DNA from: Streptomyces sp. NRRL F-4489
Lineage (GTDB): Bacteria; Actinomycetota; Actinomycetes; Streptomycetales; Streptomycetaceae
Reading direction: 5' to 3'
Length of the DNA: 37,116 nt
Assembly: GCF_001509485.1 (NCBI RefSeq)
Contig: NZ_LLZI01000261.1
Coordinates: 1 to 37,116 of the forward strand
Position numbers and translations under genes: made by a program
In this document: piece after piece, positions 1 to 6,354 of the stretch
Numbering within the stretch: the first letter of the stretch is position 1
How the letters are laid out: each line of letters begins with the position of its first letter
The notes under the pieces: model-generated
The model's database searches: none
The model's input: only the letters and a program-made list of their open reading frames with translations
What the model was told of the DNA's origin: nothing

Positions 1-1608
1 CCCTCGCCCCATCCATCCCCCTCACCCCGCGTATTCCGCAGCCGCTACCCCGCCGTCGCCCCCGTGGACCTGCCCCTCCACGAGGCCGTCCTCGGGCGGG
101 CCGCCGCGCACGGCGACCGGCCGGCCCTGATCGACGCCCGCACCGGCACCACGATCAGCCACGCCCGGCTCGACCACCTCAGCCGCCGCCTCGCCGGCGC
201 GCTGGCCGCCGCCGGGCTCCGCAAGGGCGACGTGCTGGCCCTGCACAGCCCCAACTCGGTGCTCTTCCCCGTCGTCTGCTACGCCGTCTCGCGCTGCGGC
301 GCCGCCGTCACCACCGTCCACCCGCTCGCCACCGAGGCCGAGTTCGCCCGGCAGCTCGCCGACTCCGGGGCGCGGTGGATCGTCACCGTGGCGGCGCTGA
401 GCGGCACCGCCCGGGCCGCCGCACAGCAGACCGGCGGGATCGCCGAGATCCTCCTCTGCGACCGGGCCGAGGGCCACCGCTCCGTCCTCGACCTGCTCGA
501 CGGCGACCACCCGGAACCCGCCCCGGACATCGACCCGGCCACCGACCTCGCCGCGCTCCCGTACTCCTCCGGCACCACCGGAACCCCCAAGGGCGTGATG
601 CTCACCCACCGGAACATCGCCACCAACCTCGCCCAACTGGCCCCCGTCATGGCCGCCGGCCCAGGGGACCGCGTCCTGGCGGTACTCCCCTTTTTTCACA
701 TCTATGGCTTAACGGCCCTGATGAACGCCCCCCTGCGCAACGGCGCCACCGTGGTCGTCCTCCCCCGCTTCGACCTCCGGGAGTTCCTGGCCGCCCTCCA
801 GGACCACCGCATCACCGAGGTCTACACCGCGCCCCCGATCGTCCTGGCCCTCGCCAAGGACCCCCTGGTGGACGCCTACGACCTCTCCTCCCTCAAGCGC
901 CTGGTGTGCGCCGCCGCGCCGCTGGACGCCGGGCTCGCCGCCGCCTGCGCCCGCCGCCTCGGCCTGCCCGGCGTCCTCCAGGCGTACGGGATGACCGAAC
1001 TCTCCCCGGCCACCCACGCCGTACCGCCCGGCGCCGACAACCCGCCCCCGGGGACGGTCGGCACCCTGCTGCCCAGTACGGAACTCCGCACCCTCTCCCT
1101 GGAAACCGGGCGGGACCTCGGACCCGGTGAGAGCGGCGAGATCCTCATCCGGGGCCCGCAGGTGATGAAGGGCTACCTGGGGCGGCCCGCCGAGACCGAC
1201 GCGACGATCGACCCGGACGGCTGGCTGCACACCGGCGACATCGGCCGCACCGACGCCGCCGGCTGGCTCCATGTCACCGACCGCGTCAAGGAGTTGATCA
1301 AATACAAGGGCTACCAGGTCGCCCCCGCCGACCTGGAGGCGGTGCTGCTCGCCCACGAGGACATCGCCGACGCGGCCGTCATCGGGACCGCCGACGAGGA
1401 CGGCAACGAGGTCCCCAAGGCGTTCGTGGTCCGGCGGCCGGGGGCCGCGCTCACCGCCGCCGAGGTCATCGCCTACGTTGCAAGCCGGGTCGCCCCCTAC
1501 AAGAAGGTGCGCCGCGTGGAATTCCTGGACCGCGTGCCGCGCGCCACCACCGGAAAGATCCTGCGGCGCGAACTGCGCGCCAGGGAAAGGAGTTCGACGG
1601 ACCGATGA
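1..1608 (+). CDS. 4-coumarate--CoA ligase-like acyl-CoA synthetase (5' end uncertain)
   Basis: ANL-superfamily adenylating enzyme that activates an aryl or acyl carboxylate with ATP and loads it on CoA. Counting from the GTG at 64 (514 aa), the AMP-binding P-loop LPYSSGTTGTPKG lies near residue 166, FFHIYGLT near 209, YGMTELSP near 310, and the C-terminal GWLHTGDIG...DRVKELIKYKG hinge and catalytic lysine motif TTGKILRREL follow. The frame is open back to base 1, and codons 31-63 read VFRSRYPAVAP, which resembles the usual N-terminus of streptomycete 4CL-like enzymes. The true start may therefore lie at or before the window edge, with GTG 64 as the fallback. The stop overlaps the next gene by 4 nt (ATGA), so this is the first seen gene of a catabolic operon with an enoyl-CoA hydratase and a TetR regulator. 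It contains a rare TTA leucine codon at 709-711. Substrate cannot be told from sequence. Confidence 0.9.
   Translation, partial: PSPHPSPSPRVFRSRYPAVAPVDLPLHEAVLGRAAAHGDRPALIDARTGTTISHARLDHLSRRLAGALAAAGLRKGDVLALHSPNSVLFPVVCYAVSRCGAAVTTVHPLATEAEFARQLADSGARWIVTVAALSGTARAAAQQTGGIAEILLCDRAEGHRSVLDLLDGDHPEPAPDIDPATDLAALPYSSGTTGTPKGVMLTHRNIATNLAQLAPVMAAGPGDRVLAVLPFFHIYGLTALMNAPLRNGATVVVLPRFDLREFLAALQDHRITEVYTAPPIVLALAKDPLVDAYDLSSLKRLVCAAAPLDAGLAAACARRLGLPGVLQAYGMTELSPATHAVPPGADNPPPGTVGTLLPSTELRTLSLETGRDLGPGESGEILIRGPQVMKGYLGRPAETDATIDPDGWLHTGDIGRTDAAGWLHVTDRVKELIKYKGYQVAPADLEAVLLAHEDIADAAVIGTADEDGNEVPKAFVVRRPGAALTAAEVIAYVASRVAPYKKVRRVEFLDRVPRATTGKILRRELRARERSSTDR
709..711 (+). promoter_or_regulatory. 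TTA leucine codon (possible bldA-dependent translation point)
   Basis: In-frame TTA at codon 216 (counting from GTG 64) of the acyl-CoA ligase, inside the conserved FFHIYGLT motif. TTA codons are rare in Streptomyces and are read by the developmentally controlled bldA tRNA. Nearby codons TTT TTT ... TAT are also atypical for this genome. Confidence 0.7.
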
Positions 1609-2357
1609 CGGACGTGGAGCGCTCCCACGAGCGCGGAATCACCACCCTGACCCTCAACTCCCCCCGCAACCGCAACGCGCTCTCCACCCGCCTGGTCGCC
1701 GCCCTGCACCAGGCCCTCGCCGACGCGGCCGCCGACGACACCGTACGGGCCGTGGTGCTCACCCACACCGGCGGCACGTTCTGCGCCGGCGCGGACCTCT
1801 CCGAGGCCGCCTCGGGGGCCGCCACGGACGGCCCCCTGGGGCTGGCTCGCCTGCTGCGCGCCCTGGTGGAGCTGCCCAAACCGGTCGTCGCCCGGGTCAC
1901 CGGCCACGTCCGGGCCGGCGGCCTCGGCCTGCTCGGCGCCTGCGACCTGTCCGTCGCGGGCCCCGGGGCCACCTTCGCCTTTACGGAGGCGCGGCTCGGC
2001 CTCGCACCGGCGGTGATCTCGCTGCCCCTGCTGCCCAGGCTGGAGCCGCGCGCCGCCGCCCGCTACTACTTGACCGGCGAGACGTTCGGACCGGCCGAGG
2101 CGGCCCGGATCGGCCTGGTGACGCTCGCCGCCGACGACGCCGACGCGGGCCTCGCCCCGCTCCTCGACGGGCTGCGCAGGGGCTCGCCGCAGGGCCTGGC
2201 CGAGTCCAAGAAGCTGGTGACCGCCGGGGTCCTGGCCGCGTTCGACCGGGACACCGGCGCGCTCGCCGAGCAGTCCGCGCGGCTCTTCGCCTCCGCCGAG
2301 GCCCGCGAGGGCATGACCGCTTTCCTGGAGCGGCGGGACCCGGCATGGGTGCGCTGA
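1605..2357 (+). CDS. Enoyl-CoA hydratase/isomerase family protein
   Basis: Crotonase-fold protein, 250 aa, the usual length for a single-domain enoyl-CoA hydratase. It probably hydrates or isomerises the CoA thioester made by the ligase upstream. Visible motifs: NSPRNRNALS at the N-terminus, oxyanion-hole elements GTFCAGADLSE and GHVRAGGLGLLGACD, and FTEARLGLAP, which places a glutamate where the first catalytic Glu of crotonases sits. The second catalytic Glu position (in AMEMVLTG of rat hydratase) reads AARYYLTG here, so an Arg/Tyr replaces it; the exact reaction is uncertain. The ATG overlaps the ligase stop by 4 nt, and the 3' end overlaps the TetR gene by 13 nt, indicating translational coupling of all three. 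Confidence 0.88.
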   Translation: MTDVERSHERGITTLTLNSPRNRNALSTRLVAALHQALADAAADDTVRAVVLTHTGGTFCAGADLSEAASGAATDGPLGLARLLRALVELPKPVVARVTGHVRAGGLGLLGACDLSVAGPGATFAFTEARLGLAPAVISLPLLPRLEPRAAARYYLTGETFGPAEAARIGLVTLAADDADAGLAPLLDGLRRGSPQGLAESKKLVTAGVLAAFDRDTGALAEQSARLFASAEAREGMTAFLERRDPAWVR

Positions 2358-3040
2358 CGCCGGCCCACGGGCCTTCGCCGGCCCGCGCCGCCGAGCCCGC
2401 GGCGGCCCGCGCCGCCAGGGCGACCCCGGCCCGCGCCGCCAAGGAGCCCCAGCAGGAGCGCAGCCGGGCCACCCGGCTCGCCCTGCTGGAGGCCGCCGTG
2501 GCCTGCCTCGCGGAACGCGGCTGGAGCGGCAGCACGGTGTCCGTCGTCGCCGAACGGGCGGGCGTCTCGCGCGGGGCCGCGCAGCACCACTTCCGCACCC
2601 GCGAGGACCTGTTCACGGCCGCCGTGGAACACGTCGCGGAGAAGCGGCAGGGCGCGCTGAAGGCCCTGGCGCGCGAGCTGCCGCCCCCGGGGTCGCCCGC
2701 CCGTACCCGGATAGTCGTCGAGGAACTCGTCGGCCTGTACACCGGGCCGCTGTTCCGCGCCGCGCTCCACCTCTGGGTCGCCGCCTCCGACGAAGAGCTC
2801 CTACGGGAGCGCGTGACCGCGCTGGAGGCGCGGGTGGGGCGGGAGGCGCACCGTACCGCTGTCGCGCTGCTGTCGGCCGACGAGTCCGTCCCGGGCGTCC
2901 GGGAGACGGTCCAGGGGCTCCTGGACATGGCCCGGGGGCTGGGCCTGGCGAATCTCCTGACGGATGACGCGTCGCGGCGTGGGCGCGTGGTGGCGCAGTG
3001 GGCGGCCGTGCTGGACGCGGCGCTGTCACGCGAAGCGTGA
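2345..3040 (+). CDS. TetR/AcrR family transcriptional regulator
   Basis: DNA-binding repressor of 231 aa. After an Ala/Arg/Pro-rich N-terminal stretch of about 30 residues comes a TetR helix-turn-helix: ATRLALLEAAVACLAERGW, then TVSVVAERAGVSRGAAQHHF and the following DLFTAAVEHVAEK helix (about residues 38-95). The rest is a helical ligand-binding domain. The start chosen is ATG 2345, which overlaps the hydratase stop; the frame stays open further upstream only because it shadows the hydratase gene. Its place at the end of the operon suggests it controls the ligase/hydratase pair, with an acyl-CoA or the free acid as a likely inducer; this is inference from context. Confidence 0.88.
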   Translation: MGALTPAHGPSPARAAEPAAARAARATPARAAKEPQQERSRATRLALLEAAVACLAERGWSGSTVSVVAERAGVSRGAAQHHFRTREDLFTAAVEHVAEKRQGALKALARELPPPGSPARTRIVVEELVGLYTGPLFRAALHLWVAASDEELLRERVTALEARVGREAHRTAVALLSADESVPGVRETVQGLLDMARGLGLANLLTDDASRRGRVVAQWAAVLDAALSREA

Positions 3041-3127
3041 CGTTTTTCGCGCCTGCGGCGCGTTGTGCTGCGCCTGCGGCGCATCGCTTTGATTCCGCTG
3101 CGCGGGGCTGGTCGGCCGCGGTGCCGG

Positions 3128-3192
3128 GTCTGCGGGGTGGGGGTGTGCCGGACTGCTTCGCTTTACGTCCGGCACACCCCCACCCCGCAGAC
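3128..3192. terminator. 26-bp perfect hairpin, likely (bi)directional terminator
   Basis: Left arm 3128-3153 and right arm 3167-3192 are exact reverse complements (26 bp). The 13-nt loop is tgcttcgctttac (3154-3166). It lies 87 bases after the tetR stop and has no clear T run after it. It could terminate tetR transcription or block read-through from the opposite side. Confidence 0.8.
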
Positions 3193-3347
3193 AGGGGGGT
3201 GGATTTCCCTGTCCGTTGGGGCCGGTCCCGGTGGGCAGGTGCGCCTCGTCACTGGTTGCCGGGCGCTCACCCTCAACGAGACGACCCGCACCAACCCACC
3301 CACGTCAGCCCCCACCCACCTGAAAACTGACCCCGAACGGGAGGGGA

Positions 3348-3414
3348 CGGGTCTCCGGGGGTGGTGTGTCGGACGTAAAGCGAAGCAGTCCGACACACCA
3401 CCCCCGGAGACCCG
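3348..3414. terminator. 27-bp perfect hairpin, inverted partner of the 3128-3192 hairpin
   Basis: Left arm 3348-3374 and right arm 3388-3414 pair perfectly over 27 bp. The 13-nt loop gtaaagcgaagca (3375-3387) is the exact reverse complement of the loop at 3154-3166, so the two hairpins are the same element in opposite orientation. On the minus strand, downstream of citrate synthase, it is followed by a sequence containing TTTT (3325-3330 region), consistent with termination of that gene. Confidence 0.8.
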
Positions 3415-3456
3415 GCACCGCACCCGAAAAGCCCCGCGCAGCGGACTCAAAGCCCC

Positions 3457-3670
3457 GCGCCGCAGGCGCAAACAGAACGCAACCCGCGGCGGGAAACCCG
3501 ACATCGTGGGAGGCCAGCCAAGCGCAGCGAACCGGCGCCGCAGGCGCAAACAAAACGCAACCCGCGGCGGGAAACCCGACAACGTGGGAGGCCAGCCAAG
3601 CGCAGCGAACCGGCGCCGCAGGCGCAAACAAAACGCACCCCGCGGCGGGAAAGCCGACAACGTGGGAGGC
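3457..3670. repeat. 78-bp tandem repeat, two full copies and one partial
   Basis: Units start at 3457, 3535 and 3613, each beginning gcgccgcaggcgcaaac; the spacing is exactly 78 bp. Copies 1 and 2 differ at only a few bases. The third copy breaks off near 3670, just before the citrate synthase stop codon. Each unit contains short GC palindromes (gcgccgcaggcgc, cccgcggcggg). Confidence 0.85.
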
Positions 3671-3672
3671 GG

Positions 3673-4776
3673 CTACAGCCGGACTAGGCCGTCGTACCCG
3701 ACGATCGACTGCGGACTGCGGCTAGCGGGTCCCACATACGTCGCGGACGGGCGCACAAGCCGCCCCGTCCGCTTCTGTTCGAGGATATGGGCGCTCCACC
3801 CCGCCGTACGGGCGCAGGTGAACATCGACGTGAACATGTGGGCCGGGACTTCCGCGAAGTCCAGGACGATCGCGGCCCAGAACTCCACGTTGGTGGCCAG
3901 CACGCGGTCGGGCCGCCGGTTGTGGAGCTCTTCCAGGGCGGCCTTCTCCAGGGCCTCGGCGACCTCGAACCGAGGGGCGCCCAGCTCGCGCGCGGTGCGC
4001 CGCAGGACGCGGGCGCGCGGGTCCTCCGCGCGGTAGACGCGGTGGCCGAAGCCCATCAGCCGCTCGCCGTTGTCCAGCGCCCGGCGGACGTACGCGGCGG
4101 CGTCGCCGGTCCGCTCGATCTCCTCGATCATGCCGAGGACCCGGGAGGGCGCGCCGCCGTGCAGCGGGCCGGACATCGCGCCGACCGCCCCGGAGAGCGC
4201 CGCCGCGACATCGGCCCCGGTGGAGGCGATGACCCGGGCGGTGAACGTGGAGGCGTTCATGCCGTGCTCGGCGGCCGACGTCCAGTAGGCGTCGACGGCC
4301 TTGACGTGCTTGGGGTCCGGCTCGCCGCGCCAGCGCTTCATGAAGCGCTCGACGACCGTCTCGGCCTTGTCGATCTCCCGCTGCGGAACCATCGGCAGGC
4401 CCTGCCCGCGGGCCGACTGGGCGACGTAGGACAGCGCCATCACGGCGGCCCGGGCGAGGTTGTCGCGGGCGGTCCGCTCGTCGATGTCGAGCAGCGGTTT
4501 CAGGCCCCATACGGGCGCCAGCATGGCGAGCGCGGACTGGACGTCGACCCGGATGTCACCCGAGTGCACCGGGATCGGGAACGGCTCGGCGGGCGGCAGC
4601 CCCGGCGTGAACGCCCCGTCGACCAGCAGTCCCCAGACGTTCTCGAAGGACACGTGCCCGACGAGGTCCTCGATGTCCACCCCGCGGTAGCGGAGCGCGC
4701 CGCCCTCCTTATCGGGTTCGGCGATCTCCGTCTCGAACGCGACGACTCCCTCAAGCCCGGGAACGAAGTCGGACAT
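3673..4776 (-). CDS. Citrate synthase (type II-like, second paralogue family)
   Basis: Condenses acetyl-CoA and oxaloacetate to citrate; cytoplasmic, TCA cycle. 367 aa. Motifs: YRGVDIEDL near the N-terminus, GPLHGGAPSRV (first catalytic His region), LMGFGHRVYRAEDPRARVL (second catalytic His and substrate arginines), and NVEFWAAIVLD, where most citrate synthases have NVDF. The catalytic Asp is thus a Glu, which I recall as common in this streptomycete subfamily. The start is the ATG at 4776: GAGGAG lies 7 nt before it, whereas the TTG five codons upstream would include that ribosome-binding site in the gene. It is convergent with tetR through the hairpin element and divergent from pdxH. It could act as a 2-methylcitrate synthase instead. 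Confidence 0.92.
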   Translation of the reverse strand: MSDFVPGLEGVVAFETEIAEPDKEGGALRYRGVDIEDLVGHVSFENVWGLLVDGAFTPGLPPAEPFPIPVHSGDIRVDVQSALAMLAPVWGLKPLLDIDERTARDNLARAAVMALSYVAQSARGQGLPMVPQREIDKAETVVERFMKRWRGEPDPKHVKAVDAYWTSAAEHGMNASTFTARVIASTGADVAAALSGAVGAMSGPLHGGAPSRVLGMIEEIERTGDAAAYVRRALDNGERLMGFGHRVYRAEDPRARVLRRTARELGAPRFEVAEALEKAALEELHNRRPDRVLATNVEFWAAIVLDFAEVPAHMFTSMFTCARTAGWSAHILEQKRTGRLVRPSATYVGPASRSPQSIVGYDGLVRL

Positions 4777-5200
4777 CAGGCGGCTCCTCAAGATGGGACG
4801 GCGGGCCGGCGGTGACCGGCTGCCGAGCGGTCGAGTCAGTTACGGCACCGGTGCGGTTACGCGGCTGCGCCGGGCAGCTCGCGGTCCGTACCGGACACCC
4901 CGGTGATGCCCCGCCGGGGCCGGTGCCACGCGACGGTTCCGCCCGCGGGGGGTCGGTCCACGGGCGCGGGCCGCCGCCGGTGGTGCTGTGCGGCGGCCTG
5001 AAGTCGGACACGATAGCTTCCGGTGTCCGGGGCCCACAGAGGGCCGGGCCATGATTTTGGCGGGTTCATCACCTGCGGGGAAGCGTGACATCCGGCACAC
5101 TGGGCGATTTGCCGACGGGAGGGTTACGGCCCGGCGACGGGGGGCAGACTTCCGGCCCTCCGGGCTGACCGGCGCGGTGCGGATGCTGCAAGATGAGGCC
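4777..5200. promoter_or_regulatory. Divergent promoter region citrate synthase / pdxH
   Basis: A 424-base gap that must hold promoters for both flanking genes. The only clear elements are the GAGGAG ribosome-binding site of citrate synthase just right of 4776 and a small inverted repeat CGGACAC (5005-5011) / GTGTCCG (5023-5029) that could be an operator or hairpin. No convincing -35/-10 pair was seen on either strand. Confidence 0.5.
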
Positions 5201-5884
5201 GTGCATCCCGCCGATATGCCTCCTGCCGATACCCCCGATCCGTCGTCCATGCGCGCGCACTACCGCGCCGAGGGAATCGTCGAGTCCGATCTCGCCGCCA
5301 GCCCCTTCGACCAGTTCGCGCGGTGGTTCAAGGACGCGGCCGCAGCCGGTCTGCACGAGCCGAACGCGATGGTCGTCTCGACGGCGGACGCCGCCGGCCG
5401 GCCCAGCTCAAGGACCGTGCTCCTCAAGGCATTCGACGAGCGCGGCTTTGTCTTCTTCACCAACTACACCAGCCGCAAAGGCCGCGAACTGGCCGAAAAC
5501 CCAGCGATCTCCCTGCTGTTCCCCTGGCACCCGCTCGCCCGCCAGGTCATCGTCTCCGGCACCGCCGAACGCATCGGCCGGGACGAGACCGCCGCCTACT
5601 TCCGCACCCGCCCGCACGGCTCCCAGCTGGGCGCCTGGGCCAGCGACCAGTCCGCCCCGATCGCCTCCCGCGACGAATTGGAGCGCGCCTACGAGGAGTT
5701 GGCGGCCCGCTACCCGGAGGGCGAGCAGGTGCCGGCGCCCCCGCACTGGGGCGGCTACCGCGTCGTCCCGGAGGCGATCGAGTTCTGGCAGGGCCGGCTC
5801 AACCGCCTCCACGACCGGCTGCGGTACGTCCGCGAGGGCGCGCCGGAGGCCGGGCAGTGGCGGGTGGAGCGATTGGCTCCCTGA
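5201..5884 (+). CDS. pdxH: Pyridoxamine 5'-phosphate oxidase
   Basis: FMN-dependent oxidase that converts pyridoxine or pyridoxamine 5'-phosphate to pyridoxal 5'-phosphate, in the PLP salvage and synthesis pathway. 227 aa from the chosen GTG, the family's normal size. Motifs: [20 protein letters not shown] (typical N-terminal region), [20 protein letters not shown] with [11 protein letters not shown] (FMN and substrate site), [34 protein letters not shown], and the C-terminal [16 protein letters not shown], which carries the conserved FWQG..RLHDR signature. The frame is open to 4988, but similarity begins only around residue 15. GTG 5201, ATG 5183 and ATG 5216 are all possible starts and none has a good ribosome-binding site, so a leaderless message is possible. 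It is followed by a hairpin and faces the small-RNA locus. Confidence 0.93.
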   Translation: MHPADMPPADTPDPSSMRAHYRAEGIVESDLAASPFDQFARWFKDAAAAGLHEPNAMVVSTADAAGRPSSRTVLLKAFDERGFVFFTNYTSRKGRELAENPAISLLFPWHPLARQVIVSGTAERIGRDETAAYFRTRPHGSQLGAWASDQSAPIASRDELERAYEELAARYPEGEQVPAPPHWGGYRVVPEAIEFWQGRLNRLHDRLRYVREGAPEAGQWRVERLAP

Positions 5885-5920
5885 GAGGACGGCTCCTTGA
5901 GGGGCCGTGGCCCGTGGGTT

Positions 5921-5943
5921 GGGGCGCCGTCTCCGGGCGCCCC
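5921..5943 (+). terminator. Rho-independent-like hairpin after pdxH
   Basis: GGGGCGCC (5921-5928) pairs with GGCGCCCC (5936-5943) around a 7-nt loop, 36 bases after the pdxH stop. No T run follows, as is usual in Streptomyces. Confidence 0.6.
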
Positions 5944-5955
5944 TGGCCCGCCCGC

Positions 5956-6196
5956 CGTGCGGGCGCCCGCACGCAGACGACCCGCGGGCTGCTTCCTCCG
6001 CGCGTGGTGCGCGAAGGGCCGGTCGGACGAACCGGCAGCCCGCGGGTCGGGTGACTGCTTGGGATTGGCCGGCTGCGCATCTGCAGTATGCGCTGACCCG
6101 GCGCTGCACTTCGGTGATGCGACGGGCCGCTAGCCCGCAGCCACCTCACGTGTCCGGTGCGAAATCATCTGCCGAACCACCTCCCTTCTCGTGTAC
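5956..6196 (-). ncRNA. Candidate structured small RNA, antisense-oriented in the pdxH-PAS gap
   Basis: Not an annotated family that I can name. Minus-strand transcript predicted from a promoter (-35 TTGCGC at 6230-6225, 17-bp spacer, -10 TAACGT at 6207-6202), giving a start near 6196. Three folded parts are visible: TTCGG/CCGAA closing a region with CGGGC-tagcg-GCCCG inside; GCCGG/CCGGC enclosing GCGCAT/ATGCGC; and a 14-bp stem (5979-5992 with 6035-6048) holding two inner hairpins, CCGGT/ACCGG and CGCGC/GCGCG. An 18-nt palindrome at 5956-5973 could be the terminator. No gene lies downstream on this strand, since pdxH ends there on the other strand, so a stand-alone RNA fits better than a leader. 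S. coelicolor small-RNA surveys report RNAs in this neighbourhood as far as I recall; I cannot confirm identity. Confidence 0.62.
6130..6168 (-). CDS. 12-residue ORF inside the small RNA (possible leader or regulatory peptide)
   Basis: ATG at 6168 reads MISHRTREVAAG and stops at TAG (6132-6130). A strong GGGAGG (6185-6180) lies 11 nt upstream, somewhat far but the best Shine-Dalgarno in the region. The stop codon sits in the loop of the CGGGC/GCCCG hairpin. Whether it is translated is unknown. Confidence 0.35.
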   Translation of the reverse strand: MISHRTREVAAG

Positions 6197-6201
6197 CCCA
6201 C

Positions 6202-6230
6202 ACGTTAGGAACCGGCCGGGCGCCGCGCAA
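6202..6230 (-). promoter_or_regulatory. Minus-strand promoter for the small RNA
   Basis: -35 TTGCGC (6230-6225), 17-bp spacer, -10 TAACGT (6207-6202), which fits the TAnnnT pattern of the vegetative sigma factor. Just upstream is an A-rich run (plus-strand ggttttttcc at 6233-6242), an UP-element-like feature that is rare in this GC-rich DNA. Confidence 0.6.
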
Positions 6231-6354
6231 AGGGTTTTTTCCGGGGGAGCGGAATCCCTGGCGGCGATTTCGGCGAATCGGGTGTGTCCCACGTCACGTT
6301 CCAGTTGAATGACCCCACGTGGAGCATGTGCGGCCGCGTTCGTAAGGGGTGCCA

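Larger units (their letters stand above)
3041..3672. repeat. Non-coding repeat element between convergent genes
   Basis: A 632-base gap between tetR (plus) and citrate synthase (minus). It holds two inverted arms of about 125 bp (3069-3192 and 3348-3470), each ending in a long perfect hairpin, a 155-bp spacer, and 78-bp tandem repeats on the right (3457-3670). Open frames through it on both strands reflect the repeats and their GC content; none has a ribosome-binding site or a recognisable protein. Confidence 0.85.

Noticed and set aside
1478..2344. N-terminal extension of the TetR frame
   Set aside because: Shadow of the hydratase gene; TetR similarity starts at ATG 2345.
3163..3660. Minus-strand frame of 165 codons with a repeated peptide
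   Set aside because: It is read from the 78-bp repeats and hairpin arms; the 78-bp period is a multiple of three, so a repetitive peptide is automatic. No ribosome-binding site.
5979..6048. Riboswitch in the pdxH-PAS gap
   Set aside because: No downstream gene on the strand with the promoter, and no known riboswitch core sequence was recognised.
6349..6354. GTG 6349 as start of the PAS gene
   Set aside because: It overlaps the AAGGGG ribosome-binding site of GTG 6355.
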